DNA of 64,000 nt from Pseudoxanthomonas sp. (GTDB taxonomy: Bacteria; Pseudomonadota; Gammaproteobacteria; Xanthomonadales; Xanthomonadaceae), in the NCBI RefSeq assembly GCF_002863005.1, contig NZ_PKDG01000009.1, positions 124,001-188,000 of the forward strand. Reading direction: 5' to 3'. A program made the translations under genes and the position numbers. The notes under the pieces were generated by a model. It saw only the letters and a program-made list of their open reading frames with translations. It did no database searches and was not told the DNA's origin. Below, piece after piece: positions 40,461 to 48,977 of the stretch (its first letter is position 1; every line of letters starts with the position of its first letter).

Positions 40461-41258
40461 TCAGGCGCCTTCCGGCAGCCGGAAGAACGCGCGCGCCGTC
40501 GCCGTCGTGGCGGCGGCGGTGACCTCGATGTCCTCGCCGCGGTCGCGCGCCAGCTCGGCCACGATGTGGGCCAGGTACATCGGTTCGTTGCGGCGATGCG
40601 AGGGCTGCGGCTTCACCGTGCGCGGCAGCAGGTAGGGCGCGTCGGTCTCGATCATCAGCCGGTTCGCCGGGATGTTCTTCACCAGCTCGCGCAGGTGCAG
40701 GCCGCGGCGTTCGTCGCACAGCCAACCAGTGATGCCGATGTACCAGTCCTGGTCCAGGCAGTCGAACAGTTCCTTCTTCGTGCCGGTGAAGCAGTGCACG
40801 ACGGCCGGGCCGAGCTGGCCGTCGAAGTTCTTCATCATCGCCACGAAATCGTCGTGCGCGTCGCGCTGGTGCAGGAACAGCGGCTTGCGGGTGTCCACCG
40901 CGATCTGCAGCTGCCGCTCGAACGCCTTGCGTTGCGCCGGCCGCGGCGAGAAATCGCGGAAGTAATCCAGTCCGCATTCGCCCACCGCGACGACCTCGGT
41001 ATGCGCATGCAGCGCGCGCATCTCGGCGTCGCATTCGTCGGTGTACTCGGTGGCGTGGTGCGGGTGCACGCCTGCCGTGGCGAACAGCTCGCCCGGATGC
41101 GCCTGCGCCAGGCGCAGGGCCGTCGGCGAATGCTCGCGGCTGGCGGCGGTGACCACCTGCTGCACCACCCCGGCTTCGCGCGCGCGCTGGAGCACCGCGT
41201 TGCGGTCGTGGTCGAAGCTTTCGTGGGTGAGGTTGGCGCCGATGTCGATGAGATCCAT
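40461..41258 (-). CDS. tatD: TatD family metal-dependent DNase
   Basis: 265-residue TatD, a 3'-5' exonuclease of the metal-dependent hydrolase superfamily. It begins MDLIDIGANLTHESFDHDR, has GVHPHHA, the metal-ligand Glu in GECGLDYFRDFSPR, His residues in FLHQRDAH and VHCFTGT, and the closing IETDAPYLLPRTVKPQPSHRRNEP, all as in E. coli TatD. A -10 hexamer lies 6 bases before the ATG (separate entry). It is divergent from hrpB. Confidence 0.96.
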   Translation of the reverse strand: MDLIDIGANLTHESFDHDRNAVLQRAREAGVVQQVVTAASREHSPTALRLAQAHPGELFATAGVHPHHATEYTDECDAEMRALHAHTEVVAVGECGLDYFRDFSPRPAQRKAFERQLQIAVDTRKPLFLHQRDAHDDFVAMMKNFDGQLGPAVVHCFTGTKKELFDCLDQDWYIGITGWLCDERRGLHLRELVKNIPANRLMIETDAPYLLPRTVKPQPSHRRNEPMYLAHIVAELARDRGEDIEVTAAATTATARAFFRLPEGA

Positions 41259-41264
41259 GGCGGC

Positions 41265-41270
41265 ATTTTA
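41265..41270 (-). promoter_or_regulatory. tatD -10 element, probable leaderless start
   Basis: On the minus strand TAAAAT (41270-41265) is followed by exactly 6 bases and then the tatD ATG (41258). There is no room for a ribosome-binding site, so the transcript probably starts at the ATG. Confidence 0.55.
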
Positions 41271-41301
41271 GCCGGTGTAGGCGCTGGGTTCTGGGATGTG
41301 C

Positions 41302-41372
41302 GATGTGGGAGCGACGTAAGTCGCGATGCGGCTTCCGCGGTGATTCATCGCGACTTACGTCGCTCCCACATC
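41302..41372. repeat. REPIN-like inverted repeat, tatD-hrpB spacer
   Basis: Two perfect 27-base inverted arms (41302-41328 and 41346-41372) around a 17-base spacer. The arm core is GGGAGCGACGTAAGTCGCGA. A related element lies at 63012-63139. The spacing and symmetry are typical of paired REP sequences. Confidence 0.8.
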
Positions 41373-41416
41373 CAGGTGCAAGAGTTCGACCGGGAAAGCC
41401 TTATCCTTCCCACCGC

Positions 41417-43903
41417 ATGCCGTCTCCCGCCTTCCCGATCATCCCGCTGCTGCCGGACATCGTCCGCAGCCTGTCCGACCATCCGCGCCTGGTGCTGGAA
41501 GCCCCGCCCGGTGCGGGCAAGACCACGCAGGTGCCGCTGGCGCTGCTGGACGAGCCGTGGCTGCAGGGCCGCAAGATCGTGATGCTGGAACCCCGCCGCG
41601 TGGCCGCACGCGCGGCGGCCGGGTTCATGGCCAAGCAGCGGGGCGAAGCGGTCGGCGGCACGGTCGGCTACCGCATCCGGTTCGAGAACAAGGTCGGGCC
41701 GGACACGCGGATCGAAGTGGTCACCGAAGGCATCCTGACCCGGATGATCCAGGACGATCCGATGCTGGAGAGCGTCGGTGCGATCCTGTTCGACGAATTC
41801 CACGAACGCCACCTGGCGGGCGACCTCGGCCTGGCGCTCGCGCTGGACGTGCAGGCGCAGCTGCGCGAGGACCTGCGCATCGTCGTGATGTCTGCCACGC
41901 TCGACGGCGAGAAGCTGGCGCGGTTCCTCGAAGCGCCGCGGCTGAGCAGCGAAGGCCGGGGCTTCCCGGTCCAGGTCGCGCACTTCCCCGCACGCCGCGA
42001 CGAGCCCACCGACGTGCAGGCGCGTCGCGCCATCGAACAGGCCGTGCAGGCGCACCCCGGCGACGTACTGGTGTTCCTGCCTGGGCAGCGCGAGATCGCG
42101 CGCGTGGCGACGATGCTGGCGGAGGTCTTGCCGCAGGACATCCTCGTCCTCGCCCTGCATGGCGAATTGCCAGTGGAGAAACAGTCCGAAGCGCTGCAGC
42201 CGGATCCACAGGGCCGACGCCGCGTGGTGCTGGCGACCAACGTGGCCGAATCGTCGGTGACGCTGCCCGGCGTGCGCGTGGTGGTCGACAGCGGACAGGC
42301 ACGCGAGCCTTCGTACGACCCGAACAGCGGGTTCTCGCGGCTGGAAGTGACGACTATCTCGCAGGCCTCCGCCGACCAGCGCGCAGGCCGCGCGGGTCGC
42401 GTGGCCGAAGGGTGGGCGTATCGCCTGTGGCCGCAGTCGCAGCGGCTGGATCCGCAGCGGCGGCCCGAGATCGCGCTGGTCGAACTCGGTGCGCTGGCGT
42501 TGGAGCTGGCCGCATGGGGCAGCGACGACCTGCGCTTCGTCGATGCCCCGCCGCCCGGCGCGATGAACGCCGCGCGCGACCTGTTGCGCCGCCTCGGCGC
42601 ACTGACGCCGACGAACGCCATCACACCGCTGGGCAAGCGCATGCTCGCGCTCGGCACGCATCCGCGACTCGCGGCGATGCTGCTGTCGGCAGGCGAGGGC
42701 GAGGACCGCGCGCTCGCCTGCGACCTCGCCGCGCTGGTCGAAGCGCGCGATCCACTGCGGATGGGCGGCGATGCGCTGGCCGCGCGCTGGCGCGCCCTGG
42801 CGGCGTTCCGCAGCGGCCGCGCGCCGCAGGACGCGAACCGCTCCGGCCTGGCCGCGATCGAAGCCGCCGCGAAGCAGTGGCGCCGCCGCGTGCGTGAGAA
42901 CGCAGCGCCGCCATCCTCCGTTGAAGCGCATCGCCTGGGCGACGTGCTGATGCATGCGTTTCCGGACCGCATCGGTTTCCAGCATCCGCAGGACGCACGT
43001 CGCTACCTGCTGGCGAACGGACGCAGCGCACGGCTGTTCGACGACAGTGCGCTGGTCGGCGAGCCGTGGATCGTGGTCAGCGAGCTTCGCCATGAAGCGC
43101 GCGACGCGCTCGTGCAGCAGGCCGCGCCGCTGGACGAACGGCGGCTGCGACGCGACTTCGCCGATCGCTTCGTCACCGAGGACACCGTGCGCTGGGATGC
43201 GTCGCGTCGCGCGCTGTCTGCGCAACGCGAATCGCGCTTCGACCAGATCGTGTTCGACGCACGGCCTGCCGGCCGCGTGGATCCCGTGCTCGCCGCCGCC
43301 GCGCTGACCGATGCGGTGCGCGACCTCGGTCTGGACGCGTTGCCGTGGCCCGAATCGCTGCAGCAATGGCGCGAACGCGTGCGCTGCCTGCGCGAGTGGA
43401 TGCCCGACCTCGGCCTGCCCGACCTGTCCGACGACGCATTGATGGCGACGCTCGATACCTGGCTGAAGCCCGCCTTCGCCGGCAAGACGCGGCTGGATGC
43501 GCTGGGCGAGGACGATCTGGCGAACGCGCTGAAGTCCGGCCTCGACTGGTCGCTGCGCCAGCGCATCGATGCGCTCGCACCCACGCGGATCACCGTGCCG
43601 TCGGGCATGGAGCGCCGCATCGAGTATGCGCACGGCCAGCCGCCGGTGCTGGCGGTGAAGCTGCAGGAGTTGTTCGGCCTCGCCGACACCCCGCGCGTGG
43701 CGGACGGCCGCGTGCCCGTCCTGCTGCATTTGCTCTCACCGGGCGGCAAACCCCTGCAGGTGACCTCCGACCTGCGCAACTTCTGGAGCTCGACCTACGC
43801 CGAGGTGAAGAAGGAGATGAAGGGGCGGTATCCGAAGCATCCGTGGCCCGACGACCCGTGGAGCGCCCAGGCGACCCATCGGGCGAAGCCGCGCGGTACG
43901 TAG
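41417..43903 (+). CDS. hrpB: ATP-dependent helicase HrpB
   Basis: 828-residue DEAH-type RNA helicase-like protein of the HrpB family. Walker A APPGAGKTT is at residues 29-37, Walker B DEFHERH near 130, and SATLDG, VLATNVAESSVTLPGVRVVVDSG and QASADQRAGRAGR follow. The C-terminal HrpB domain closes with KKEMKGRYPKHPWPDDP. ATG 41417 was chosen; the frame runs back through the inverted repeat but that part is not protein-like. Its last codons are duplicated downstream (43970-44030). The cellular role of HrpB is not well defined. Confidence 0.96.
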   Translation: MPSPAFPIIPLLPDIVRSLSDHPRLVLEAPPGAGKTTQVPLALLDEPWLQGRKIVMLEPRRVAARAAAGFMAKQRGEAVGGTVGYRIRFENKVGPDTRIEVVTEGILTRMIQDDPMLESVGAILFDEFHERHLAGDLGLALALDVQAQLREDLRIVVMSATLDGEKLARFLEAPRLSSEGRGFPVQVAHFPARRDEPTDVQARRAIEQAVQAHPGDVLVFLPGQREIARVATMLAEVLPQDILVLALHGELPVEKQSEALQPDPQGRRRVVLATNVAESSVTLPGVRVVVDSGQAREPSYDPNSGFSRLEVTTISQASADQRAGRAGRVAEGWAYRLWPQSQRLDPQRRPEIALVELGALALELAAWGSDDLRFVDAPPPGAMNAARDLLRRLGALTPTNAITPLGKRMLALGTHPRLAAMLLSAGEGEDRALACDLAALVEARDPLRMGGDALAARWRALAAFRSGRAPQDANRSGLAAIEAAAKQWRRRVRENAAPPSSVEAHRLGDVLMHAFPDRIGFQHPQDARRYLLANGRSARLFDDSALVGEPWIVVSELRHEARDALVQQAAPLDERRLRRDFADRFVTEDTVRWDASRRALSAQRESRFDQIVFDARPAGRVDPVLAAAALTDAVRDLGLDALPWPESLQQWRERVRCLREWMPDLGLPDLSDDALMATLDTWLKPAFAGKTRLDALGEDDLANALKSGLDWSLRQRIDALAPTRITVPSGMERRIEYAHGQPPVLAVKLQELFGLADTPRVADGRVPVLLHLLSPGGKPLQVTSDLRNFWSSTYAEVKKEMKGRYPKHPWPDDPWSAQATHRAKPRGT

Positions 43904-44030
43904 CGCGTCGTTATCGCCTGTCGCGGCGGCGGCGCACCCACTACGTTGGCGGTGGGTTCCACTCGGCGCGGCCCGACGACCCTTGGAGCGCCCAGGCGAC
44001 CCATCGAGCGAAGCCGCGCGGTACGTAGCG
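43845..44030 (+). repeat. 61-bp direct repeat of the hrpB 3' end
   Basis: The segment 43845-43905, which encodes the HrpB tail PDDPWSAQATHRAKPRGT and its stop, recurs at 43970-44030 with two mismatches. The offset is 125 bases, so the copy is out of frame with hrpB but still reads the same tail in another frame. Confidence 0.9.
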
Positions 44031-44214
44031 TGCGCCATGCGCACGACCGCATGAAGCTCGCTTCATCGCACGGCCTCACGCATCCGCCTCTCTATCGCGT
44101 GCTCGACGCGCATCACGTTCAGCCGGCGGCCAGCGCGGGGCAGCGGAACTAACACCACGTAAACATCCAGCGCCGGACACTGGCGTCCTCCCCACCCCTT
44201 TCAGGGAAGACGCC
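43904..44214. other. Intergenic region after hrpB
   Basis: 311 bases without a convincing gene. It contains the second copy of the hrpB tail (43970-44030), a small palindrome TGAAGC-TC-GCTTCA at 44052-44065, and, near its end, the ribosome-binding region of the next gene (AGGGAAGACGCC). The frame carrying the duplicated tail is only an extension of a shadow frame. Confidence 0.6.
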
Positions 44215-44595
44215 ATGAGCAAGCTGACCACCATCACCGATCGCGCACTCGAGCTGGCCAGCCAGGCCGGTACCAGCCTCAAGCATGCGGTTCCCAGCGC
44301 CGACAAGCTGCTGCAGACCGGCGCCGCGCTCGGCGTGGCGAAGACCGGCGGCAGGCTGGCCGTGGGCTTCGTGCGTCGCAATCCTGCCGTCGCCGTGGCC
44401 ACCGGTATCGGCGTCGGGCTGCTGGCCCTGGTCGCTTACCGCAAGCGCAAGCAGGACCAGGCCACGGGTGCGATCGAAGGCAAGTCGCGCCGCGTTGAAG
44501 CGCGCAAGGTCAATGGCACGGCCAAGACCTCCACGGCACGCAAGACCGGAACGCCGCGCAAGCCGCGCAGCACGGCGCGTACCGCCGAGAGCTGA
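44215..44595 (+). CDS. small DUF883-like membrane-anchored protein
   Basis: 126-residue protein with an amphipathic N-terminal half, one membrane segment near residues 62-78 (AVAVATGIGVGLLALVAY, with a glycine-zipper pattern) preceded by RRNP, and a strongly basic Lys/Arg/Thr/Ala tail (TARKTGTPRKPRSTARTA). The RRNP-membrane-segment-RKRK layout recalls the ElaB/YqjD (DUF883) ribosome-associated inner-membrane proteins, but here the basic tail follows the membrane segment. Function is uncertain. AGGGAAG precedes the ATG. Confidence 0.7.
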   Translation: MSKLTTITDRALELASQAGTSLKHAVPSADKLLQTGAALGVAKTGGRLAVGFVRRNPAVAVATGIGVGLLALVAYRKRKQDQATGAIEGKSRRVEARKVNGTAKTSTARKTGTPRKPRSTARTAES

Positions 44596-44618
44596 TGTCT
44601 GATGGCTTGGCGCCCGCG

Positions 44619-45173
44619 TTACAGCGGGCGCCACATGCCCGGCATCAGGTCACCCAATCGGGTATCGCCCATCGAGGCACGCACCAGTCGCAGCGTGGGC
44701 AGGCCGACGGCCGCCGTCATGCGCCGGACCTGGCGGTTGCGACCTTCGGTAATCGTCATCGAAAGCCACGCATCCGGCACCGACTTGCGGAAGCGGACAG
44801 GTGGATCGCGTGGCCACAGGGCCGGTGCGGGATCCAGTCTCTCGACCAGCGCAGGCCGCGTGGGCCCATCGTTCAACACCACGCCGCGCCGCAGCCGGTC
44901 CAGCTGCGCTTCCGTCGGAGCGCCTTCCACCTGCACCCAGTACGTCTTCGGTTGCTTGTGGCGCGGATCGGTCAGCCGGTTCGCCAACGCGCCATCGTCC
45001 GTGAGCAGCAGCAAGCCTTCGCTGTCGTAATCCAGCCGACCCGCCGCATAGACGCGCGGCGGCAGGCCGAATTCCGCCAGTGTCCGCCGCGGCGGATCGC
45101 TGCGGTCGGTGAACTGGCAGAGCACGTTGAAGGGTTTGTTGAATGCGATCAGCACGCGCGGCGGTCCGGCCAT
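44619..45173 (-). CDS. rluE: 23S rRNA pseudouridine synthase, RluE-like
   Basis: 184-residue RsuA/RluB-F family pseudouridine synthase without an S4 domain. The catalytic motif [19 protein letters not shown] contains the active Asp; other blocks are [15 protein letters not shown] at the start, KTYWVQVEG and [25 protein letters not shown]. The short S4-less form and the SEGLLLLT wording match RluE, which modifies U2457 of 23S rRNA in E. coli. It is the last gene of the leftward run after the cytochrome b561 gene. Confidence 0.88.
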   Translation of the reverse strand: MAGPPRVLIAFNKPFNVLCQFTDRSDPPRRTLAEFGLPPRVYAAGRLDYDSEGLLLLTDDGALANRLTDPRHKQPKTYWVQVEGAPTEAQLDRLRRGVVLNDGPTRPALVERLDPAPALWPRDPPVRFRKSVPDAWLSMTITEGRNRQVRRMTAAVGLPTLRLVRASMGDTRLGDLMPGMWRPL

Positions 45174-45220
45174 CGAGCACGATGCGCATTGCCGCGAGGA
45201 TGGAGTGTCGGGTTCATCAC

Positions 45221-45808
45221 TCAGGCGGCTGGTGCCGGGGGCTCGGGCGGCTGGCTATCGGGCGTCGCCGGCCAACGGGGTCTTGCGCGCGCCATGGCCT
45301 CGAAAACGCCATCGCGGCGCACCCACGCATGGTGGAGCGCTGCCGCCGCGTGCAGCAGGATCAGCGCGAACAGCGCATAGCCCAGCACGCCATGCGCCTG
45401 TCGCAGGGCGCTGTACAGGGCGGGATCGTGCGGAAGGATCGGTGGCAGCGAAAAGGTGGCGGTCATGCGGACCGGATAGCCGCCGGCCGACAGCATCGCC
45501 CAACCGAGCAGCGGCATGGCCAGCATGGCCGCATACAGCGCGACGTGCGACCCCTTCGCCGCGAGCGCCTGCGCGCGGGAAAGCGAAGCGGGCAGGGGAG
45601 GCGGCGGGTGGCGCCAGCGGTACAGCAGGCGGACCAACGCCAGCACCAGCACGGCGATGCCCAGCGGGCGATGCAGGTCGACCAGTGCCGGCCGCCAGGC
45701 GAGCGACGCGACCATGCCGACGCCGACGAACAGCATCGTCAGGATCAGGACCGCCATGCCCCAGTGCAGCAGGCGCGCGACCGCATCGAAATGGCCGTGA
45801 CGGTTCAC
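45221..45808 (-). CDS. cytochrome b561-type membrane protein
   Basis: 195-residue di-heme b561 family protein with four membrane helices. Heme-ligand histidines are visible in [23 protein letters not shown] and [27 protein letters not shown]. It transfers electrons across the inner membrane. GTG 45808 overlaps the stop of the catalase-like gene (GTGA), giving coupled translation and suggesting it feeds electrons to, or receives them from, that periplasmic heme protein. A longer frame to 46060 is not cytochrome-like. Confidence 0.88.
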   Translation of the reverse strand: MNRHGHFDAVARLLHWGMAVLILTMLFVGVGMVASLAWRPALVDLHRPLGIAVLVLALVRLLYRWRHPPPPLPASLSRAQALAAKGSHVALYAAMLAMPLLGWAMLSAGGYPVRMTATFSLPPILPHDPALYSALRQAHGVLGYALFALILLHAAAALHHAWVRRDGVFEAMARARPRWPATPDSQPPEPPAPAA

Positions 45809-46911
45809 CGGCCCACCTCCGCGTCCGATGCGGCCGGCGGCGTCGCGATGTCGCCGCGCGCAGTCTCGCGCTCGCGACGATTGAACGACACGCTGTACGC
45901 AGCGGCGCGTGCAGCGAGGATGGGGTCGCCGGACAGCGCCACGCCGTCCGGCACCACGGTGGGGTCGTAGTTCACGTCGCGGCATGCGCCGGTGGCCTGG
46001 GCCTCGCTGCGGTCCAGCACCAGCGTGCCGACCACCTGCTGCGGCCGCGACGCCGGCCACGGCTGCGACGGGTCATCGACCGGATCGCCGGCCACCGCTT
46101 CCGTGACCACCATGTCCCAGCGCAGCGGGCCCCGGGCGAGCCGTCCCTGCAGTTCGCCTTGCAGGTAATCCGCTTCGGCCTGCCGGCGTGCGGTGTCGGC
46201 CAACGGTTCGAACGCGGCCTGCGGTCGCATCGACCACCGCACGAAGCGTGAGCGGCCTTGTGCATCGATGAATCGGAAGGCATTCACGCCGTTGTAGTCC
46301 GTGTTCGCCCAACTGCTCGACCACGGCGCGGATTTCGCCCAGGCCTGGAAGCGGGCGGCTTCCGGATACTGCGCGAGGAACGCCGCCATCTTCGCCGGGT
46401 CGGGCTTGCCGGTGGCCGGATCGGGGCGCGACGCCAGCATCTGTGCATGGAAACCGGCCGGCGTGGCCACCGCGAAGAACGGGAAGCTGTTCATCGCCAT
46501 CCGCCATTCCTGTCCGTCGTCCGTCCGCAACGACAGCGCCAGGCTGCGCACGCGCGCCTGCGCCTCGGCGCCGAAGGGATCGCCGCCACCGATCGACAGG
46601 CGCCCCTGCACCGGCGTCCTCGACTGGGCGAAGACGCGGGCACGCGACAGCGCAGCGGCCTGCGGCGTCGGGACGAAATGGCCGGACACGCACATGCCCT
46701 TGCTGTGCGCGCGCCGGAAGCCCGGATAGGGCTTGCCGTTCTCGATGTCGTCAACCAGCCGCGGGGCGGTCAGGCGAGTTTCCGGTCCGATCCGGCCCGC
46801 GACCCAGGCGAAGGCCAGCGCCGCCGCCAGGACGATGGCGGCGATCGCCAGCAACGCTCGCCAAGGACGTCGACCCTGGCCCGCGTGCGCATCATCGTGA
46901 GGAACGCTCAT
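45805..46911 (-). CDS. catalase-family heme peroxidase (SrpA-like), membrane-anchored
   Basis: 368-residue catalase-related peroxidase. An N-terminal membrane anchor (LLAIAAIVLAAALAFAWVA) puts the enzyme in the periplasm. The distal heme His is H69 in GFRRAHSKGMC, the asparagine region is MNSFPFFAVATP, and the proximal heme ligand is Tyr339 in RAAAYSVSFNRRE. This minimal catalase group generally has weak catalase but peroxidase activity. It lies 19 bases after the methyltransferase gene and overlaps cytochrome b561. Confidence 0.92.
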   Translation of the reverse strand: MSVPHDDAHAGQGRRPWRALLAIAAIVLAAALAFAWVAGRIGPETRLTAPRLVDDIENGKPYPGFRRAHSKGMCVSGHFVPTPQAAALSRARVFAQSRTPVQGRLSIGGGDPFGAEAQARVRSLALSLRTDDGQEWRMAMNSFPFFAVATPAGFHAQMLASRPDPATGKPDPAKMAAFLAQYPEAARFQAWAKSAPWSSSWANTDYNGVNAFRFIDAQGRSRFVRWSMRPQAAFEPLADTARRQAEADYLQGELQGRLARGPLRWDMVVTEAVAGDPVDDPSQPWPASRPQQVVGTLVLDRSEAQATGACRDVNYDPTVVPDGVALSGDPILAARAAAYSVSFNRRERETARGDIATPPAASDAEVGR

Positions 46912-46930
46912 CGCGACGCCCGCGCCCCTG

Positions 46931-47794
46931 TCAGGGCTTCACGAACCGCAGCGTCATGCGGTCGCTTTCGCCGATGGCCTGGTACTTCGCGCGGTCCGCT
47001 TCCGGGTGGTTGTTGGACGGCGGCAGCGTCCACACGCCGTTCGGGTGGTCCTTGGTGTCCTTCGGATTGGCGTTGATCTCGCTCTTCGCCTGCAGCTGGA
47101 AGCCGGCGGCCTTCGCCAGCGCGATCACCTGCGCCTCGCTGACATAGCCGGTGTCGTCGTCTGCCGCCACGTCCTGGTTCGCGCGGTGCTCCACCACGCC
47201 CAGCACGCCGCCGGGCTTGAGCACGGCGAAGAAGCCCTTGAACATCCCTTCGGCCTGGTTCGCGCTGCGCCAGTTGTGCACGTTTCGGAACGTCAGCACC
47301 ACATCGGCGGAATTGGCCGCGCCGAAGACCGGAGCGGCGGGGTCGTACTTCACCGTCACCGCCTTGTCGAACTGCGCGGGAGCATCGACGAACTTCTTCT
47401 GCAGGCCATCGACGCTGCGCTGGTAGTAGCTGCGGCTCTTCTCGGCCACGGCCGCCGGATCGACGACCGCAGCGACATAACGCCCCTCCGCCTTCAGGTA
47501 CGGCGCCAGCACCTCCGAATACCAGCCGCCGCCGGGGGTGATTTCCACCACGGTCTGCGATGGCTTGACGCCGAAGAACGCAAGGGTTTCCTTCGGATGG
47601 CGATGGACGTCGCGCGCAGTGTTCTTGGCATCGCGCCACTCGCCCTTCAGCACGGCGTCGAGCGCGGCGGCATCGGATGCGGACAGCGTGTGCGCGGCGT
47701 CCGCGGCCTTGGCCGGCGAAGCGGCGAATGCGGGTTGCGATGCGGCCAGTGCGGCCACCAGCGCCAGGGACAGCGGAACCATGCGGATCGTCAT
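46931..47794 (-). CDS. exported class I SAM-dependent methyltransferase-like protein
   Basis: 287-residue protein with a Sec signal peptide (MTIRMVPLSLALVAALAASQPAFA) followed by a methyltransferase fold: TVVEITPGGGWYSEVLAPYL is motif I, DVVLTFRNVHNW motif IV and FAVLKPGGVLGVVEH the post-IV block. This family of predicted methyltransferases with signal peptides is widespread, but S-adenosylmethionine is not expected in the periplasm, so the activity is an open question. It heads a run with the catalase-like and b561 genes. Confidence 0.85.
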   Translation of the reverse strand: MTIRMVPLSLALVAALAASQPAFAASPAKAADAAHTLSASDAAALDAVLKGEWRDAKNTARDVHRHPKETLAFFGVKPSQTVVEITPGGGWYSEVLAPYLKAEGRYVAAVVDPAAVAEKSRSYYQRSVDGLQKKFVDAPAQFDKAVTVKYDPAAPVFGAANSADVVLTFRNVHNWRSANQAEGMFKGFFAVLKPGGVLGVVEHRANQDVAADDDTGYVSEAQVIALAKAAGFQLQAKSEINANPKDTKDHPNGVWTLPPSNNHPEADRAKYQAIGESDRMTLRFVKP

Positions 47795-47938
47795 CGGGAA
47801 GGCCTCCAGAAAGGTGCGCGGAGCCTAGCACGCAGCATGTTCAGCCCGCATGGCGGCCGTCGCGCCGCGGCCACGCTTCATCGCATCCGCACGCGGCCTC
47901 GCTAGACTGCGACGCATCGCACCGCCGGACACGCCGCC

Positions 47939-48967
47939 ATGACCCGCCAGGATCCCACCCGCAACACCCGCATCGTGCTGGCCGCCCGCCCGCAGGGCGA
48001 GCCGACGGCCGACGATTTCCGGATGGAACAGGTGCCGCTGCCTGCTCCCGCCGATGGCCAGGTGTTGCTGCGCAACCGCTACCTGTCGCTGGACCCGTAC
48101 ATGCGCGGACGCATGAATGCCGGGCGCTCGTACGCCAAGCCGGTCGAGATCGACGAGGTCATGGAAGGCGGGACGGTGTCCGAGGTGGTCGCCTCCCGCC
48201 ACCCCGATCTGAAGGTGGGCGATGTCGTGCTTGCGCACGGCGGCTGGCAGACGCATGCGGTGGCCGATGGCAAGGGGTTGAAGCGCACGCTGGACGCACG
48301 CGTGGCGCCTTTGACCACCGCGCTGGGCGTCTATGGCATGCCGGGCTTCACCGCCTATGTCGGCCTGCATGAAATCGGCAAACCGCAGGCCGGCGAAACG
48401 GTCGTGGTGGCCGCCGCCAGCGGACCGGTCGGCGCGACCGTCGGCCAGATCGCGAAACTGCAGGGGGCGCGTACCGTCGGCATCGCCGGTGGCGAGCGCA
48501 AGCGTGCCTACCTGCACGACGAACTCGGCTTCGACGTCGCGCTCGACCATCGCGCCCCGGATTTCGCCGACCAGCTGCGCGCCGCGTGCCCTGACGGCAT
48601 CGACGTCTATTTCGAGAACGTCGGCGGAGCCGTGTTCGATGCCGTGGTGCCGCTGCTCAACGATTTCGCCCGCATCCCGGTCTGCGGGTTGGTGGCGCAC
48701 TACAACGACAAGGCTTTGCCGGCCGGGCCCGACCGCATGCCGTGGCTGATGGGGCAGATCCTTTCCCGGCACCTGACCATGCGCGGCTTCATCCAGTACG
48801 ACTTCATCGCGCTGTATCCGCAGTTCCTGCGCGAGATGGGCTGCTGGCTCGCCGAAGGAAAGATCCGCTACCGCGAGGACATCGTGGAGGGGCTGGAGAA
48901 CGCACCGCGCGCGCTGATCGGCCTGCTGCGCGGGGAGAACTTCGGCAAGGTGGTGGTGAAGCTCTGA
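47939..48967 (+). CDS. NADP-dependent medium-chain oxidoreductase (CurA/YncB-like)
   Basis: 342-residue zinc-independent medium-chain reductase. The N-terminus NTRIVLAARPQGEPTADDFRMEQVPLP, RYLSLDPYMRGRM, the Rossmann motif AASGPVGATVGQIAKLQGARTVGIAGG and GIDVYFENVGGAVFDAV match the CurA (curcumin/alkenal) and leukotriene B4 dehydrogenase-like group. These reduce alpha,beta-unsaturated carbonyls with NADPH. It is divergent from the methyltransferase gene with a TAGACT -10-like element in the 144-base spacer. Confidence 0.92.
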   Translation: MTRQDPTRNTRIVLAARPQGEPTADDFRMEQVPLPAPADGQVLLRNRYLSLDPYMRGRMNAGRSYAKPVEIDEVMEGGTVSEVVASRHPDLKVGDVVLAHGGWQTHAVADGKGLKRTLDARVAPLTTALGVYGMPGFTAYVGLHEIGKPQAGETVVVAAASGPVGATVGQIAKLQGARTVGIAGGERKRAYLHDELGFDVALDHRAPDFADQLRAACPDGIDVYFENVGGAVFDAVVPLLNDFARIPVCGLVAHYNDKALPAGPDRMPWLMGQILSRHLTMRGFIQYDFIALYPQFLREMGCWLAEGKIRYREDIVEGLENAPRALIGLLRGENFGKVVVKL

Positions 48968-48977
48968 GCACGGCGGC

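Noticed and set aside
43345-44028. 227-codon plus frame ending in the duplicated hrpB tail
   Set aside because: Most of it is the alternative frame of hrpB; only the last residues resemble HrpB because of the DNA duplication.
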